Assembly: GCF_002237645.1 (NCBI RefSeq) | Contig: NZ_MJUZ01000010.1 | Span: 1-64,000 of the forward strand | DNA: 64,000 nucleotides | Source: Desulfovibrio sp. MES5 | GTDB taxonomy: Bacteria; Desulfobacterota; Desulfovibrionia; Desulfovibrionales; Desulfovibrionaceae | Reading direction: 5' to 3' | Shown here: in pieces, positions 8,701 through 17,300 of the stretch | Numbering within the stretch: the stretch's first letter is position 1 | How the letters are laid out: the number at the start of each line of letters is the position of its first letter | Notes under the pieces: generated by a model | What the model saw: the letters and a program-made list of their open reading frames with translations, nothing else | Database searches by the model: none | What the model was told of the DNA's origin: nothing | Translations under genes and position numbers: made by a program

Positions 8701-9462
8701 AAAAGCCCCGCCAACGGCAAAAGCGCCAAGGTAGTAACACCAGTAGGCCGGGTGCACAGGGGAATGCGGCGCCACAAAGCCGTACTGGCCGCCGATAAGA
8801 CTGGTCAGCGGGCCACGAAAGACGCCCATAAAGCCTACGGCCACGGCCAGACCGATCATCAGACCGGCTTTGCCGCGCATGGGGCCAAGGATCGTGGGGG
8901 AATCTTCCGGCGCGTCTTCCAGCACGACCTGGCGCACAGTGTTGACGTACAGCCAGATGAAGACCGTGGTGGCCAGGGCCATGACCAGCAGGCCGGTGAG
9001 CCCGCCTGGTATGGCTTCAAGAACAGCGGCATTGATGAAGAGGCGGGCTTCGGGCAGCAGGAAGGGCGAGCCGCCCACCGATGCCAGCAAACCCAGGGCG
9101 AACAGGGCAGCCGTCCAGGGGTGCCGTTGGCCGGAACCGCTCAGGCGTGATGCCTGGACGGGCCCTTGGCTACACGCGGCTCCCGTGCGGCATGCCGAGG
9201 TGAGACGGCCCAGGGCCGTCCACGCCAGGCCGCGTGTCGCGACCTGAAAAAGTATGAAGAGCCACAGGCCGGTGGCGCCGATGGCGGTAGCCGCGCCGAG
9301 CCCCAGGCAGACAATGCCCGCGTCGTGCAGGGCGCCCCAGAGGATCAGGCGGCGAGGGTCCTGACGCTGGCGTACGGCTTGAACCGCAGCATACAGCATG
9401 AGGGCCATACCCACCAGAAGCGGCACAAGCCGGCCGCCAGCCGAGAACAATGATTCCGTCAT
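5725..9462 (-). CDS. cooM: Coo hydrogenase double antiporter-like subunit
   Basis: This very large membrane protein (1245 residues) is made of two NuoL/MrpD-type modules fused in tandem. The first antiporter core spans about residues 300-600 (GVKAGLVPLHSWLPDAHPAA) and the second about 770-1080 (MKAAQLPFRIDWQMHPALAP), each with the Lys/His-bearing helix expected for ion translocation. The length matches CooM of known Coo hydrogenases. It is the first gene of the operon. A GGGG ribosome site lies about six bases before the ATG. It presumably conserves energy as a proton or sodium gradient. Confidence 0.93.
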   Translation of the reverse strand: MTESLFSAGGRLVPLLVGMALMLYAAVQAVRQRQDPRRLILWGALHDAGIVCLGLGAATAIGATGLWLFILFQVATRGLAWTALGRLTSACRTGAACSQGPVQASRLSGSGQRHPWTAALFALGLLASVGGSPFLLPEARLFINAAVLEAIPGGLTGLLVMALATTVFIWLYVNTVRQVVLEDAPEDSPTILGPMRGKAGLMIGLAVAVGFMGVFRGPLTSLIGGQYGFVAPHSPVHPAYWCYYLGAFAVGGAFLLRLRVAPLVGTAFAALALVTVIIADAPATARLFLTMISLVALVVCVYSQGYIHGRHQGRYWFFLLLTFGSLAGIVSSTDASGLYGYWELMTFASYFLVVHEGRRSAFDAGLKYYVMCAGGALFMLPGLLMLGEGFMPTPVVQTAFVLCLLGFGVKAGLVPLHSWLPDAHPAAPSSVSAPLSGIITKMGIFGIVVVLLMRPMVSTLPGLFGLSWLGTGLVFTGAATLVLGEVMALRQDDIKRMLAYSTLGQLGEIALVLGIGTWLSTTGALWHMFNHAIMKDLLFLGAGALIMRSGSRKLSDLRGLGRQMPFTVACMGVGLVSIMGLPPFGAFYSKFLMIQAATEAGQVWLAALILGGSLVGLVYYTRILKTLIFEERPDYLPTVTEAPVTMRVGMGVLAALCVLLGLAPQLAMQLVAPVASLAFAPNPQDAGVLLAMHVNWPIYVVVPVFGALLPALFYKNRVMAGKVSVGVLLTTALLVVLFGRGLDTLSFCFALIVPLLGAVNMSYALGYMEHSHTQWRFYCAFTAMCGGLVGMASSQYLLSFFLFWEIMSSWTLYLAIAHEGDKASLREAFKYFIFNVFGAGFIFVGLCVIGPFTPFTSLLLAGMVPNLSTGAAWFGMALLAAGFVMKAAQLPFRIDWQMHPALAPTPVSGYISSVLLKSAILGLIKLFMLLGGGFAVAGILGGFEQSSISVTVMWIGGVTIIMAAIQALRSNGLKLIFIYSTVSQLGYMVLAVAAGGALGYAGGMLHVINHVFFKDLLFLVCGAIMFASHKESLNDLGGIGRKMPFTLAMFAIAGLSVIGVPPTSGFSSKWLIYHALMEAGQPFLALLSLIGSVLTMAYIAKFLHAAFLGQPAQDLDDIKEVPRIMRIPMGILAAGCVLTGIFPGLALGPINSVLLEYGLMPLNVGLSGVLSGTGAWNATGMFVMMALAFTGGYWFVKRFTRLREIDVHTCGLPPETATSRMTPSSIYGGLTRLLGGDDTPKENRS

Positions 9463-9543
9463 AATTCGCCCCGTAGTTTGCGGGTCTTTCAGGCCAGCAC
9501 CGTGCTTGGCCCCATCTACGCCTCTTTTCGATGCGGTATCACA

Positions 9544-9552
9544 TCTATACCA
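9544..9552 (-). promoter_or_regulatory. Candidate extended -10 element of the coo operon
   Basis: On the minus strand TGGTATAGA fits an extended -10 (TGnTATAAT). It lies about 82 bases before the cooM ATG. The -35 region (TTTACT) is weak, which would fit a promoter needing an activator. Inference from sequence only. Confidence 0.35.
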
Positions 9553-9600
9553 AATCGTGAAAAAAATAGTAAAAGGAGTGTTAACAGCCTTATCTCACTT

Positions 9601-9621
9601 CGCCACTCTGTGCAAGTGGCG
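9601..9621. promoter_or_regulatory. Perfect dyad upstream of cooM, possible operator
   Basis: CGCCACT and AGTGGCG form a 7-bp perfect inverted repeat around a 7-base centre (CTGTGCA). Its centre is about 60 bases upstream of the candidate -10 element, a usual distance for an activator. It does not match the CooA consensus as remembered, so the binding protein is unknown. Confidence 0.4.
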
Positions 9622-10842
9622 ATTATTTCACTAAAAGTTAGGAGGTTATGCCAGTTTGCGCAGGTTTGGCGCAGGTTTTGCGCGTCTATTTACAATATGT
9701 GTAATAATTCACAGCAGTCTGGCAGTAGTTTGAAGTGCTGTAATTTGTGTGATGGGTGGTTAATCAATCTAATATGCAATGCAATTAACTGTTTAATCAA
9801 ACAAGTATGGATTACTCCATGTGCTTCAATAACATCTGGTCACGCAAAAAATTTTTGTCGCAATTCTGCAAAATTTTGTGACGCAGGTAATTTATGCCTG
9901 ATAAAAATTTTCGTGTTACTATAAAATTTTTGGCAAATTGCACGTTTTTGTGCCGAAAGCCGCATGTGATTTATTTATTCACTGGAAAAACAGGGGACTT
10001 TTGGGGCCCTGAGACGGAGTGTTTGACGGCGTCGAGTGCAGAGGGCAGGGGCGGAAAAGAGGCAGAAAGGCGTTAATCGTGTGAACAGGGTGAAGGCGGG
10101 TCAACCGTGCGCTATGGGAAATCCGGAGGCCGGATCTGTGAACCGAAGCTGTAAGGCGGATCTGCGCGCCGGGACGGAAAGTTGGGCTGCAAGCCGGGAA
10201 CTGGGAGCCGGATATGGGAATCGTGGGCAAATGTCCCCGTCCTGCGCGGGGTGATCAATAACCTGCGGCGCAAAGCCGGGTGTAACCCGGGGCGTGGCGA
10301 TCTTGAAAACAGGCCGCCAAGCCTGGTTTGCGCGGCGTGCGTCCGGGCGGTTACGGGTGAGCGTCATGTCCTGCAGTCGCGTGACTGAAGCCTGTCGGGC
10401 AATTTCAAAGTGCACTTGCTCCAACAATGGCCGTACAGACTGCAAGAGTTGTGGTGCAGTCTCTCAGTGCAGTGTTGCACAGAGTCAGAAGGTTTCGGGC
10501 GACGACTGCCGCGACCCACGGGCTGCGCCAAAAGATTTCGGCCTTGCTTCAACGTTACAGACTGAAACTGGCCGGGCCGTCAACACGGGATGCCGGGGCG
10601 CCGACTGTCGGGCAATCAGTCGGACAGGGGAACAGCAAGGATGGGCAGTGCTGGCCCGACGCAGCCCGCGCGCAGGTTTGGGTATGGAGCGTCGCCCGCG
10701 CAGGTCGGGCAAGGGAGCGTCCGTCAGCTGGAAAATGCGGGTGGCGGCAGGCTGCGCCGCGTTCTGCCCCTGTTTTTCGATCTGTGTCCGGTCCTTTTTA
10801 CGCACCGCTGCTCGCGCTTGTTTTTCGCGCCGCGATCTGGGC

Positions 10843-11841
10843 CTATTCTTCGCGCAGCGTTCTGCTCATAAGGTCGCGCAAGGCGGCCTGCGGGCTTTGC
10901 CCTTCATACAGGATACTGTGTACCGCACTTGTCAGGGGCGCGTCCACGCCAAGTTTTAGCGCCATGTCATAAATGGCTGCCGTGGTTTTGACGCCTTCTG
11001 CCACCATGCCGAGGCTTTGCGTAATGTGGTCGAGTTTTTCTCCACGGCCAAGGCGCAGCCCCACCTGTCGGTTGCGGGAAAGATCGTCGGTGCAGGTAAG
11101 GGTGAGGTCGCCTAGACCCGAGAGGCCCATAAAGGTGTGGGCCTGCGCGCCACGGGCCACCCCAAGGCGGCTCATTTCAGCCAGTCCCCGTGTGATGAGG
11201 GCCGCGCGGCTGTTGGCCCCCAGCCCCAGCCCGTCGCAGGTGCCAGCGGCAATGGCCATGACGTTTTTGAGCGCGCCGCCCATTTCCACGCCCGTGACGT
11301 CCGTGCTGGAGTAACAGCGAAAGGCGGGGCCGGAAAAAATGTCGCGCAGATAGCAGCCAAGGGCCTCATCGTAGGCGGCCATGACAACGGCCGTGGGCAG
11401 GTCGCGCAATACGTCCGCCGCAAAGGAGGGGCCGGACAGCACAGCATAGCGGGGGTTCAGGTGCCCGAGGGTCTGGGCGGTCATTTCCGCGCAGGTGGCC
11501 AGCGATCCGGTTTCAATGCCCTTGGCCGCGTTGACAAGTATGGCCCTGGGCTGAAAGTGGCGGGCGTGTTCCGTGAGCCAGCCGCGCAACTGCTGGCAGG
11601 GCACGGCCAGCACGACCAGCGGGCGGTCCAGGGCCGTCGGGTCTGTGGTGGCCACAAGCCGCTCGTCAAGAGGCAGGCCCGGCAGGTAACGGGGGTTTTC
11701 GTGCCGTTCGTTGACGGCCGCAGCCACGGAGGCGTTCCGCATCCAGAGGCAGACATGGTGCCCGCCACGGGCCAGAAGATGCCCCAAGGCCGTGCCCCAG
11801 CTGCCGCCGCCTGCCACGCAAATGGAAATTTTTTCAGACAT
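10843..11841 (-). CDS. gpsA: Glycerol-3-phosphate dehydrogenase [NAD(P)+]
   Basis: GpsA reduces dihydroxyacetone phosphate to sn-glycerol 3-phosphate for phospholipid synthesis in the cytoplasm. The N-terminal Rossmann motif GGGSWGTALG starts near residue 11. Family motifs follow: VNAAKGIE near 103, LSGPSFAADV near 135, the catalytic Lys region GGALKNVMAIAAG near 190, and GLGDLTLTC near 245. At 332 residues the length is normal. The gene lies eight bases after the Csd4-like gene and may be cotranscribed with it. Confidence 0.95.
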   Translation of the reverse strand: MSEKISICVAGGGSWGTALGHLLARGGHHVCLWMRNASVAAAVNERHENPRYLPGLPLDERLVATTDPTALDRPLVVLAVPCQQLRGWLTEHARHFQPRAILVNAAKGIETGSLATCAEMTAQTLGHLNPRYAVLSGPSFAADVLRDLPTAVVMAAYDEALGCYLRDIFSGPAFRCYSSTDVTGVEMGGALKNVMAIAAGTCDGLGLGANSRAALITRGLAEMSRLGVARGAQAHTFMGLSGLGDLTLTCTDDLSRNRQVGLRLGRGEKLDHITQSLGMVAEGVKTTAAIYDMALKLGVDAPLTSAVHSILYEGQSPQAALRDLMSRTLREE

Positions 11842-11849
11842 TCTTGTTC

Positions 11850-13358
11850 TCAGAAGCCCAGGGACGATTCCGGGCCAGGGCGGTCGGGCAGGGCAGTAGC
11901 GTTACGGGCCATACGTGGTCTGTTGGGGCTGTTTTGCCTGCCATTATCAAAATAAACCAGAAACATGCCGCTGAAAAGTTGATTGCGGTAAACTTCGACC
12001 CGGAACAGTCTGCCCTGCTTGTCCACAGAAAAGCGCGACATGAAGTCCTTGAGGCGCAGTTCCACGCCAGCCTCGTCGGGCTGTCCGTTGTCAAAGCCAA
12101 TGGCGTTGACCCTGTAGCCGTCCAGTGGCCGCACCTGGAAGGAATCGGCAACATACAGCACCTGCCCGAAGGAAACCAGCTTGTCCTGGCCGTCCGCTTT
12201 TACGGGCACGGCGTCGAGGCTGCTGTCCACCTCGCGCCATTCGGGGCGTATGAGCGTCAGCATGCGGTTGCCGTAATGCACGCAAAGCTGGCCCTCGCCG
12301 CCCTGGGCGCAGGGCAGCACCGCCATGATCGGCTTGGTGGGCACGGCCTGCGCCGGGCCGCTTCTGGGCAGGGGCAGATAGTTGATGGCCGGGCGGGCGT
12401 CTTCAAGCGGAAGAAAAACGCGGTTATCGGCAAAGGAGACGGCAAGGTTGTCCTGCAGCGCTCCGCGTACCCCTTCGGGCGTGAGGGCAAAGGCGCGGCT
12501 GAAGTCCACGCCCGCCTGCCGCAGAAAGGACTCGACCATCAATAAATGATAATAGGCGCGCAGCTCGACGGAAAATTCCTTGCTGGCCTCAAGGCCGAAG
12601 GCGGCTTTGCCACGGCGCACGGCGTAATAGGAAAGGCTCTTTTCCATCTCGCGGTCGCCCGCGGCGGTATTGGTGTTGTGGACGTGCAGACGGTGCCCGG
12701 CCTGCATGAGCGCCTTGTTGGCGGCGTCTGCGGCTTTGTCGGCCTCGTCCTCCAGCGCGCCCATGAAGACTCCCGGCAGTTCCGACTGGTCAATGATGAC
12801 CGACTGTCCCCAACGGGCGGGATTGCGCAGCTTGTCTTCGTACTTGTGGCGATAGTAGCCGCTGCCGTCATGCAGGTTGAGCACAAGGCCCACCTGCGGG
12901 TGGTCTATGAGTTCCTGAATGCGCCGCACTGTGGCAAATTCGGGGTCTGCTTCGTCCAGACGGGCGAACTTGCGGTTCATATCCCCGTACAGACCGCGCG
13001 AGCGCTTGATAATACTGGGAAAATTTAGATTGGGCACCACCCACACGCTGCCGTTTTCCATGCGGTAGTGGGTGGTCAGCAGCGTAGCGGCGGAAAAACC
13101 CCCCGGCTCATCGCCCTGAATGCCCCCCACCACCAGCACGGTGCGTGGGCCTTCGCCCAGGCGGATCACGGTGAAATCCAGGGGAAAGCCCTCCTGCGCC
13201 AGGGCCGTGCCCGCAAGGCAGAAAAGAGCGCAGCACAAGAACAGGCCCATAAGGCCCTTGCCTGTCAGGAGTCTGCCCCTGCGCTGGAGTCGGTTCAGAA
13301 AAAGCGTTTTGTATGCCTGCATAGTGCTGTGGGGTTGTCTGCGGGCCAGATGGAACAT
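11850..13358 (-). CDS. csd4: Csd4-like M99 zinc carboxypeptidase (cell shape)
   Basis: This secreted peptidase is likely to trim peptidoglycan tripeptides to dipeptides (D,L-carboxypeptidase) and so to set the curved cell form. The segment GGIQGDEPGG carries the unusual Gln zinc ligand (Q81, with E84) that replaces His in the Helicobacter Csd4 family. H163 in NLHDGSGYYR is the third ligand. YGDMNRKFA and AFGLEASKE are further family blocks. Residues 35-55 form a signal peptide ending near ALAQ. The C-terminal half matches the all-beta domains of Csd4. The last ~30 residues are a Pro/Arg-rich extension. The start is unsure: ATGs at 13358 and 13322 both lack a clear ribosome site. Confidence 0.85.
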   Translation of the reverse strand: MFHLARRQPHSTMQAYKTLFLNRLQRRGRLLTGKGLMGLFLCCALFCLAGTALAQEGFPLDFTVIRLGEGPRTVLVVGGIQGDEPGGFSAATLLTTHYRMENGSVWVVPNLNFPSIIKRSRGLYGDMNRKFARLDEADPEFATVRRIQELIDHPQVGLVLNLHDGSGYYRHKYEDKLRNPARWGQSVIIDQSELPGVFMGALEDEADKAADAANKALMQAGHRLHVHNTNTAAGDREMEKSLSYYAVRRGKAAFGLEASKEFSVELRAYYHLLMVESFLRQAGVDFSRAFALTPEGVRGALQDNLAVSFADNRVFLPLEDARPAINYLPLPRSGPAQAVPTKPIMAVLPCAQGGEGQLCVHYGNRMLTLIRPEWREVDSSLDAVPVKADGQDKLVSFGQVLYVADSFQVRPLDGYRVNAIGFDNGQPDEAGVELRLKDFMSRFSVDKQGRLFRVEVYRNQLFSGMFLVYFDNGRQNSPNRPRMARNATALPDRPGPESSLGF

Positions 13359-13509
13359 TGGCTTATATCACTACGGCATTCGGGCGCAAACGGCAAGATA
13401 CCGGGACGTTGCGGGCGATATAAAGAAAGGGCCAGCGCCGATGGCTCCCTCTGGAACGCCAGGCGTTGGCCCTGATGGGCTGGGCCGGGATTTTTCCGAA
13501 GCGGGCCGC

Positions 13510-13707
13510 CTATTCGGGATCGAAGCCGATGTTGCTTATGGCTGTGCGCAGGGCCTCCATATCCACCGGGCCGTCTTCTTCGTAACGCAGAACCTTTTCG
13601 TCCAGATCCACCAGCGGATTCTTCACGCCGGGAATTTTGCCAGCAGCTTCTTCCACAGCGCTCTTGCAGTGGCCGCAACGCATACCATTGACTTTCAGGC
13701 TTTTCAT
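13510..13707 (-). CDS. CopZ-like heavy-metal-associated copper chaperone
   Basis: This 65-residue protein consists of a single heavy-metal-associated domain with the copper-binding motif MRCGHC (C11, C14) after the first beta strand. It would carry Cu+ in the cytosol and hand it to the exporter. It is divergent from the copper ATPase at 13793, and the two starts share an 85-base control region. The small size and lack of extra domains make the chaperone role likely. Confidence 0.88.
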   Translation of the reverse strand: MKSLKVNGMRCGHCKSAVEEAAGKIPGVKNPLVDLDEKVLRYEEDGPVDMEALRTAISNIGFDPE

Positions 13708-13792
13708 CGTATCCTCCTTGGGAATCCATTTTCAATTTCGCAGTGCCGCGAGTTTACGCGCCACCCTGGTAAATGACAAGCCGGAGGAAAAC

Positions 13793-16144
13793 ATGAGCGA
13801 GGCCAATGCGCAAAATGACGCCGCCAACGAGGCATGCCCCCTGAAATTCGACATAGGGGGAATGCACTGCGCGGCCTGCTCGTCCCGCATCGAGCGTGTG
13901 GTCGGACGTATGGAAGGTGTGGAAAAAATCAGCGTCAACCTTGCCACTGCCAAGGCGGAGGTGTGGGCCAGTCCTGGCCATGAAGATGCGGTGCAGCACG
14001 AGATCATGGACCGCGTGGCCACGCTGGGCTTCAGCGCCACTCCTGCTGTTGATGACGACGCATCAGCCGAGTTTGCCGAAAACAAGGCCAAAGCGCTCAA
14101 GGATTCACGCCAGCGCCTGGGCCGTCTTGTGCCCATGGTCTGCTTTGCTGTGCCCCTGCTTGTGGTGTCTATGGGGCACATGATGGGGCTCAACCTGCCG
14201 CACTGGATGGATCCCCATGCCGCGCCGCGCACCTTTATGCTCATACAGCTTTTTCTGAGTCTGCCCATTGTCTGGCTTGGACGGCATTTTTATGTGGACG
14301 GCATCCGCGCGCTGCTGCGCAAGGCTCCGGCCATGGACAGCCTTGTGGCCGTGGGCACGGGCGCTGCCTTCATCTACAGCCTTGTGAATACCATTCTTGG
14401 CCTCATGGGCGTTGACCCTGTGACGCGGGCCATGAATCTGTATTATGAGTCGGCGGCAGTGCTGCTGACCATGATAGAACTGGGCCAGTTTCTTGAAGCC
14501 ACGGCCAAGCGCAAGGCTGGCGACGCCATGGGCGCGCTCATGAGCCTCACGCCGGAAACGGCCCTGCGGCTTGATCCGGCCAATGAAGCCCTGCCGCCTC
14601 AGGAAGTCGCGGTGTCGGCCCTGAAGGCTGGCGACCATCTGCTGCTCAGGCCCGGCGGACGTGTGCCTGTGGACGGCGAAGTGCTCACGGGCAAAAGCGC
14701 CGTGGACCTTTCCCTGCTCACAGGCGAATCCATCCCCGTTGCAGTCGGCCCCGGCGACAAGCTGGTGGCTGGCAGCGTCAATGGCGAAGGTTCGCTCACC
14801 CTGCGGGCCGACGCCGTGGGCCGCAACACGCGGCTTGCGCGCATCATCCGTCTGGTGCGCGAAGCGCAGGGCAGCAAGGCCCCCATCGCCCGTCTGGCAG
14901 ACCGCGTCAGCTACTACTTCGTGCCCGCCGTCATGCTCTATGCCGTGCTGGCCGCCCTGGCCTGGCTGGTGTTCAGTTCCGAGCCAATCACAACGCCGCT
15001 CACCGTCTTTGTGGCCGTGCTGGTTATGGCCTGCCCCTGCGCCATGGGGCTGGCGACGCCCATGTCCATCATGGTGGGCACAGGACGCGGGGCGCAGCTT
15101 GGCGTGCTTATCAAAAACGGCGCGGCTCTTGAGCAGGCCGGGCACATCAACGTTCTTGCCGTGGACAAAACCGGAACCCTCACCACGGGCAAGCCCGTGC
15201 TTACGAGCGTAACCCTGCTGGAAGGGGCGGAGGGGCTGGATGAAAACGGCCTGCTGTCCCTTGCGGCCGCTCTTGAGGCCCGGTCCGAACATCCCCTGGC
15301 TCAGGCCCTGATCAAGGCCGGGCACGACCGCAAGCTGCCCGCCTGCCGCGTCGAGGACGTGGTGGTTGCGCCCGGCATGGGCATAGCGGGCGACGTTTTT
15401 TGCGCTGACGTGCCCCGTCACGTGGCCGTGGGCAACCGCGCCTTTATGAAGGAATACGGGCTTGCGGTTTCCGATGACATCGCCAGCAAGCTGGCTGTGC
15501 TGGCCGAGGCTGGGCAAACGCCCCTGCTGCTGGCCCTTGGCCGTGGGGAAGAGGCCCGTCTGGCGGGCATTCTGGCCCTGGCGGACGCCATCCGTCCCGA
15601 ATCGCCCTCAGTGGTGGCCCGTCTGCAACAGATGGGCGTGCGCGTGGTTATGCTCACGGGCGACAATGAGCGCACCGCCAGAGCCGTCGCGGCCAAGGTC
15701 GGCGTGGACGAAGTGGCCGCCGGGCTTCTGCCCGCAGAAAAGGCCGACTATGTACGCCGCCTGCAGGAGCAGGGGCATGTGGTAGGCATGGTGGGAGACG
15801 GCATCAACGACGCGCCCGCTCTCGCCCTGGCCAATGTGGGCATGGCTGTGGGCACGGGAGTGGACGTCAGCGCCGAAGCCGGGGATATCGTGCTCATGCG
15901 CGGCGGCATGGAAGCCGTTTTGACGGCCCTGGCGCTTTCGCGCGCCACCATGCGCAATATCCGGCAAAACCTGTTCTGGGCCTTTGGCTACAACGTCCTT
16001 GGGCTGCCAGTGGCGGCGGGTTTGCTGCACGTTTTCGGCGGGCCCATGCTTTCGCCCATGATAGCGGGCACGGCCATGGCCCTCTCTTCCGTCTCTGTGG
16101 TGACCAACGCCCTGCGGCTGCGCTTTTTCAGGATAGAAAGTTAG
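13793..16144 (+). CDS. copA: Copper-exporting P1B-type ATPase
   Basis: This 783-residue inner-membrane Cu+ exporter has one N-terminal metal-binding domain with GMHCAAC (C26, C29), eight membrane helices, the CPC transport motif (C414-P-C416), the phosphorylation site DKTGTLTTG (D458) and the hinge GDGINDAPA near residue 668. The ATG at 13793 is chosen because GGAGG lies just upstream. The open frame extends 52 codons further, across the divergent chaperone gene. The pairing with a chaperone implies a copper detoxification role. No copper regulator gene is seen nearby. Confidence 0.95.
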   Translation: MSEANAQNDAANEACPLKFDIGGMHCAACSSRIERVVGRMEGVEKISVNLATAKAEVWASPGHEDAVQHEIMDRVATLGFSATPAVDDDASAEFAENKAKALKDSRQRLGRLVPMVCFAVPLLVVSMGHMMGLNLPHWMDPHAAPRTFMLIQLFLSLPIVWLGRHFYVDGIRALLRKAPAMDSLVAVGTGAAFIYSLVNTILGLMGVDPVTRAMNLYYESAAVLLTMIELGQFLEATAKRKAGDAMGALMSLTPETALRLDPANEALPPQEVAVSALKAGDHLLLRPGGRVPVDGEVLTGKSAVDLSLLTGESIPVAVGPGDKLVAGSVNGEGSLTLRADAVGRNTRLARIIRLVREAQGSKAPIARLADRVSYYFVPAVMLYAVLAALAWLVFSSEPITTPLTVFVAVLVMACPCAMGLATPMSIMVGTGRGAQLGVLIKNGAALEQAGHINVLAVDKTGTLTTGKPVLTSVTLLEGAEGLDENGLLSLAAALEARSEHPLAQALIKAGHDRKLPACRVEDVVVAPGMGIAGDVFCADVPRHVAVGNRAFMKEYGLAVSDDIASKLAVLAEAGQTPLLLALGRGEEARLAGILALADAIRPESPSVVARLQQMGVRVVMLTGDNERTARAVAAKVGVDEVAAGLLPAEKADYVRRLQEQGHVVGMVGDGINDAPALALANVGMAVGTGVDVSAEAGDIVLMRGGMEAVLTALALSRATMRNIRQNLFWAFGYNVLGLPVAAGLLHVFGGPMLSPMIAGTAMALSSVSVVTNALRLRFFRIES

Positions 16145-16183
16145 GCGCGCCTTGCCGAAGGCTAGGGTAGTGTTACGTTGGAA

Positions 16184-16250
16184 CGCTTTGTGGGTGTGGG
16201 CCCCTTTTGTAAAAGGGTCCCTCCCCCACACCCCCTCCCCCTAAAACTTT
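16184..16250. repeat. Dispersed palindromic repeat, copy A
   Basis: A GGCCCCTTTTGTAAAAGGGTCC core is flanked by a CCCTCCCCCACA arm and a CCCCCTAAAAC edge. It lies 40 bases after copA and may also act as a transcript end. The same element occurs at about 25962, 31482, 34716, 47815 and 50193. Confidence 0.75.
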
Positions 16251-16362
16251 TGTTGGGGTTTACTGTATTATAAGAATTTTCTGGTCTGAAAAGGGTGGCA
16301 GAGACAGTCTTACTGGCATCACGCCTTCGTAGACGGTGTCTGCTTAACGCGCCTGCACAACA

Positions 16363-16399
16363 AAAGCCCGCTCCTGCCGAAAACGGCGGAGCGGGCTTT
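16363..16399. terminator. Bidirectional intrinsic terminator, copA / hpt
   Basis: AAAGCCCGCTCC pairs with GGAGCGGGCTTT, with an additional GCCG/CGGC inner stem. It lies 27 bases past the Hpt gene stop on the minus strand and faces the end of copA on the plus strand. Confidence 0.75.
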
Positions 16400-16426
16400 G
16401 CTTCGTGTCGGTATTCTACGCCAGGA

Positions 16427-16765
16427 CTACTGGGTCATGAAGGCGTGCATGGTCACGAGGGTTTCCATAACGGTGGTGCTGAAATGGCTGAGAGCACGGC
16501 TTGTATCCGCCCCGGCCTTGATGGCCATTTCCAGTTCCAGCGCAGCGGAGGCCAATGCCTTGGCCCCAAGGTTGGCGGCGGCACCCTTGGTGCTGTGCAC
16601 CAGTTGCCGGGCCTCTTCCGCGTTGCCGTTTTTCAGGGCCACGCCCACCTTGTCAGGTGTGTCGCGTTCCGTCTCAATGAACTTGCCCAACAGTTTGACA
16701 TAGAGGTCGCGCTTGTCGAGCACACGGGTCATGGCTTCTTTCCAGTCCAGTAATTCCTCGCTCAT
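16427..16765 (-). CDS. Stand-alone Hpt phosphotransfer protein
   Basis: This 112-residue protein has the histidine phosphotransfer signature HSTKGAAANLGA, in which the His near residue 57 would accept phosphate from a receiver domain. The rest is predicted four-helix bundle. The start at 16765 is chosen because AAGGA lies upstream; the longer frame to 16882 has a Cys/Arg-rich, unlikely N terminus. No histidine kinase or response regulator is adjacent, so its partners are elsewhere. Confidence 0.85.
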   Translation of the reverse strand: MSEELLDWKEAMTRVLDKRDLYVKLLGKFIETERDTPDKVGVALKNGNAEEARQLVHSTKGAAANLGAKALASAALELEMAIKAGADTSRALSHFSTTVMETLVTMHAFMTQ

Positions 16766-17300
16766 GTTTTCCTTCTTGGCGCAGGTTGATGACAGGCGGC
16801 AGACGCCGCCGGGGCCACTGCACAGCAATGGCCTCAGGAGATGTAACCGTACAAATCTGGGATGCGCGAATACTGCCAGCAAGATTTTATGATGACAATA
16901 ACTTTATTGACCTGAGAAGTGGGAATTCTCAAAACGGCCCTGTCATCCCGACCCCAAATGGCGGCGAAAACGCCTGTGGGCGGGCAAAAACGGGAATGCT
17001 GAAAAGTTGTGACAAAAAACACGGTGAAACCTGTTTGTTCCCACAGTCATTGGGTTTGGAGTCGGTTCAGCAAATATAGAGAAGGGTATGTGGCTGGCAA
17101 AAAGCCCTCAGAGCTGTCGCCCTTGAAAAGTGGTCACATGCCCTGATCTGCACGAGAGGATAGCGCGGCGCAACGTGTCGCAACGTGACGTGGACTCTGC
17201 CGAAATGCGCGCTAATCGGCAGAATGACGCCCCTGCATTGCAAGGCATTTCAAGGTTGGTCTGCTCTTATGGTCGTAGGGGCGCTGTGTCCGGCACGGAC
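16766..17300. other. Gene-free stretch before hpt
   Basis: No gene is seen on either strand. The plus-strand frame 16786-17079 lacks a ribosome site and any family-like features. The stretch should hold the hpt promoter and the end of the amidohydrolase transcript, but no clear hairpin with a T-run is found. Confidence 0.5.

Larger units (their letters stand above)
9463..10842. other. Gene-free leader between gpsA and the coo operon
   Basis: No convincing gene is seen on either strand in this 1.38-kb stretch. Bases about 9540-9990 are AT-rich with A/T runs, and 10020-10842 returns to high GC with repetitive GCCGG/GGGA words. Open frames here (for example 9478-9924 and 10294-10959 on the plus strand) lack ribosome sites and family-like composition. 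The AT-rich part next to cooM is the probable control region of the operon. Confidence 0.6.

Noticed and set aside
5839..9150. Very long plus-strand open frame (1103 codons) opposite cooM
   Set aside because: It is the antisense shadow of cooM: His/Gln/Gly-rich translation, no ribosome site, and no domain resemblance.
9478..9924. 148-codon plus-strand frame in the coo leader
   Set aside because: Cys/Asn/Ser-rich translation from AT-rich DNA, no ribosome site, no recognisable motif.
9935..9955. Possible sigma-54 promoter on the minus strand (GGCACAAAAACGTGC)
   Set aside because: The GG and GC are 11 bases apart instead of the strict 10, and the site is about 470 bases from cooM.
10020..10842. 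Overlapping GC-rich frames upstream of gpsA's 3' end
   Set aside because: Several frames on both strands are open for chance reasons; none has a ribosome site or family-like sequence.
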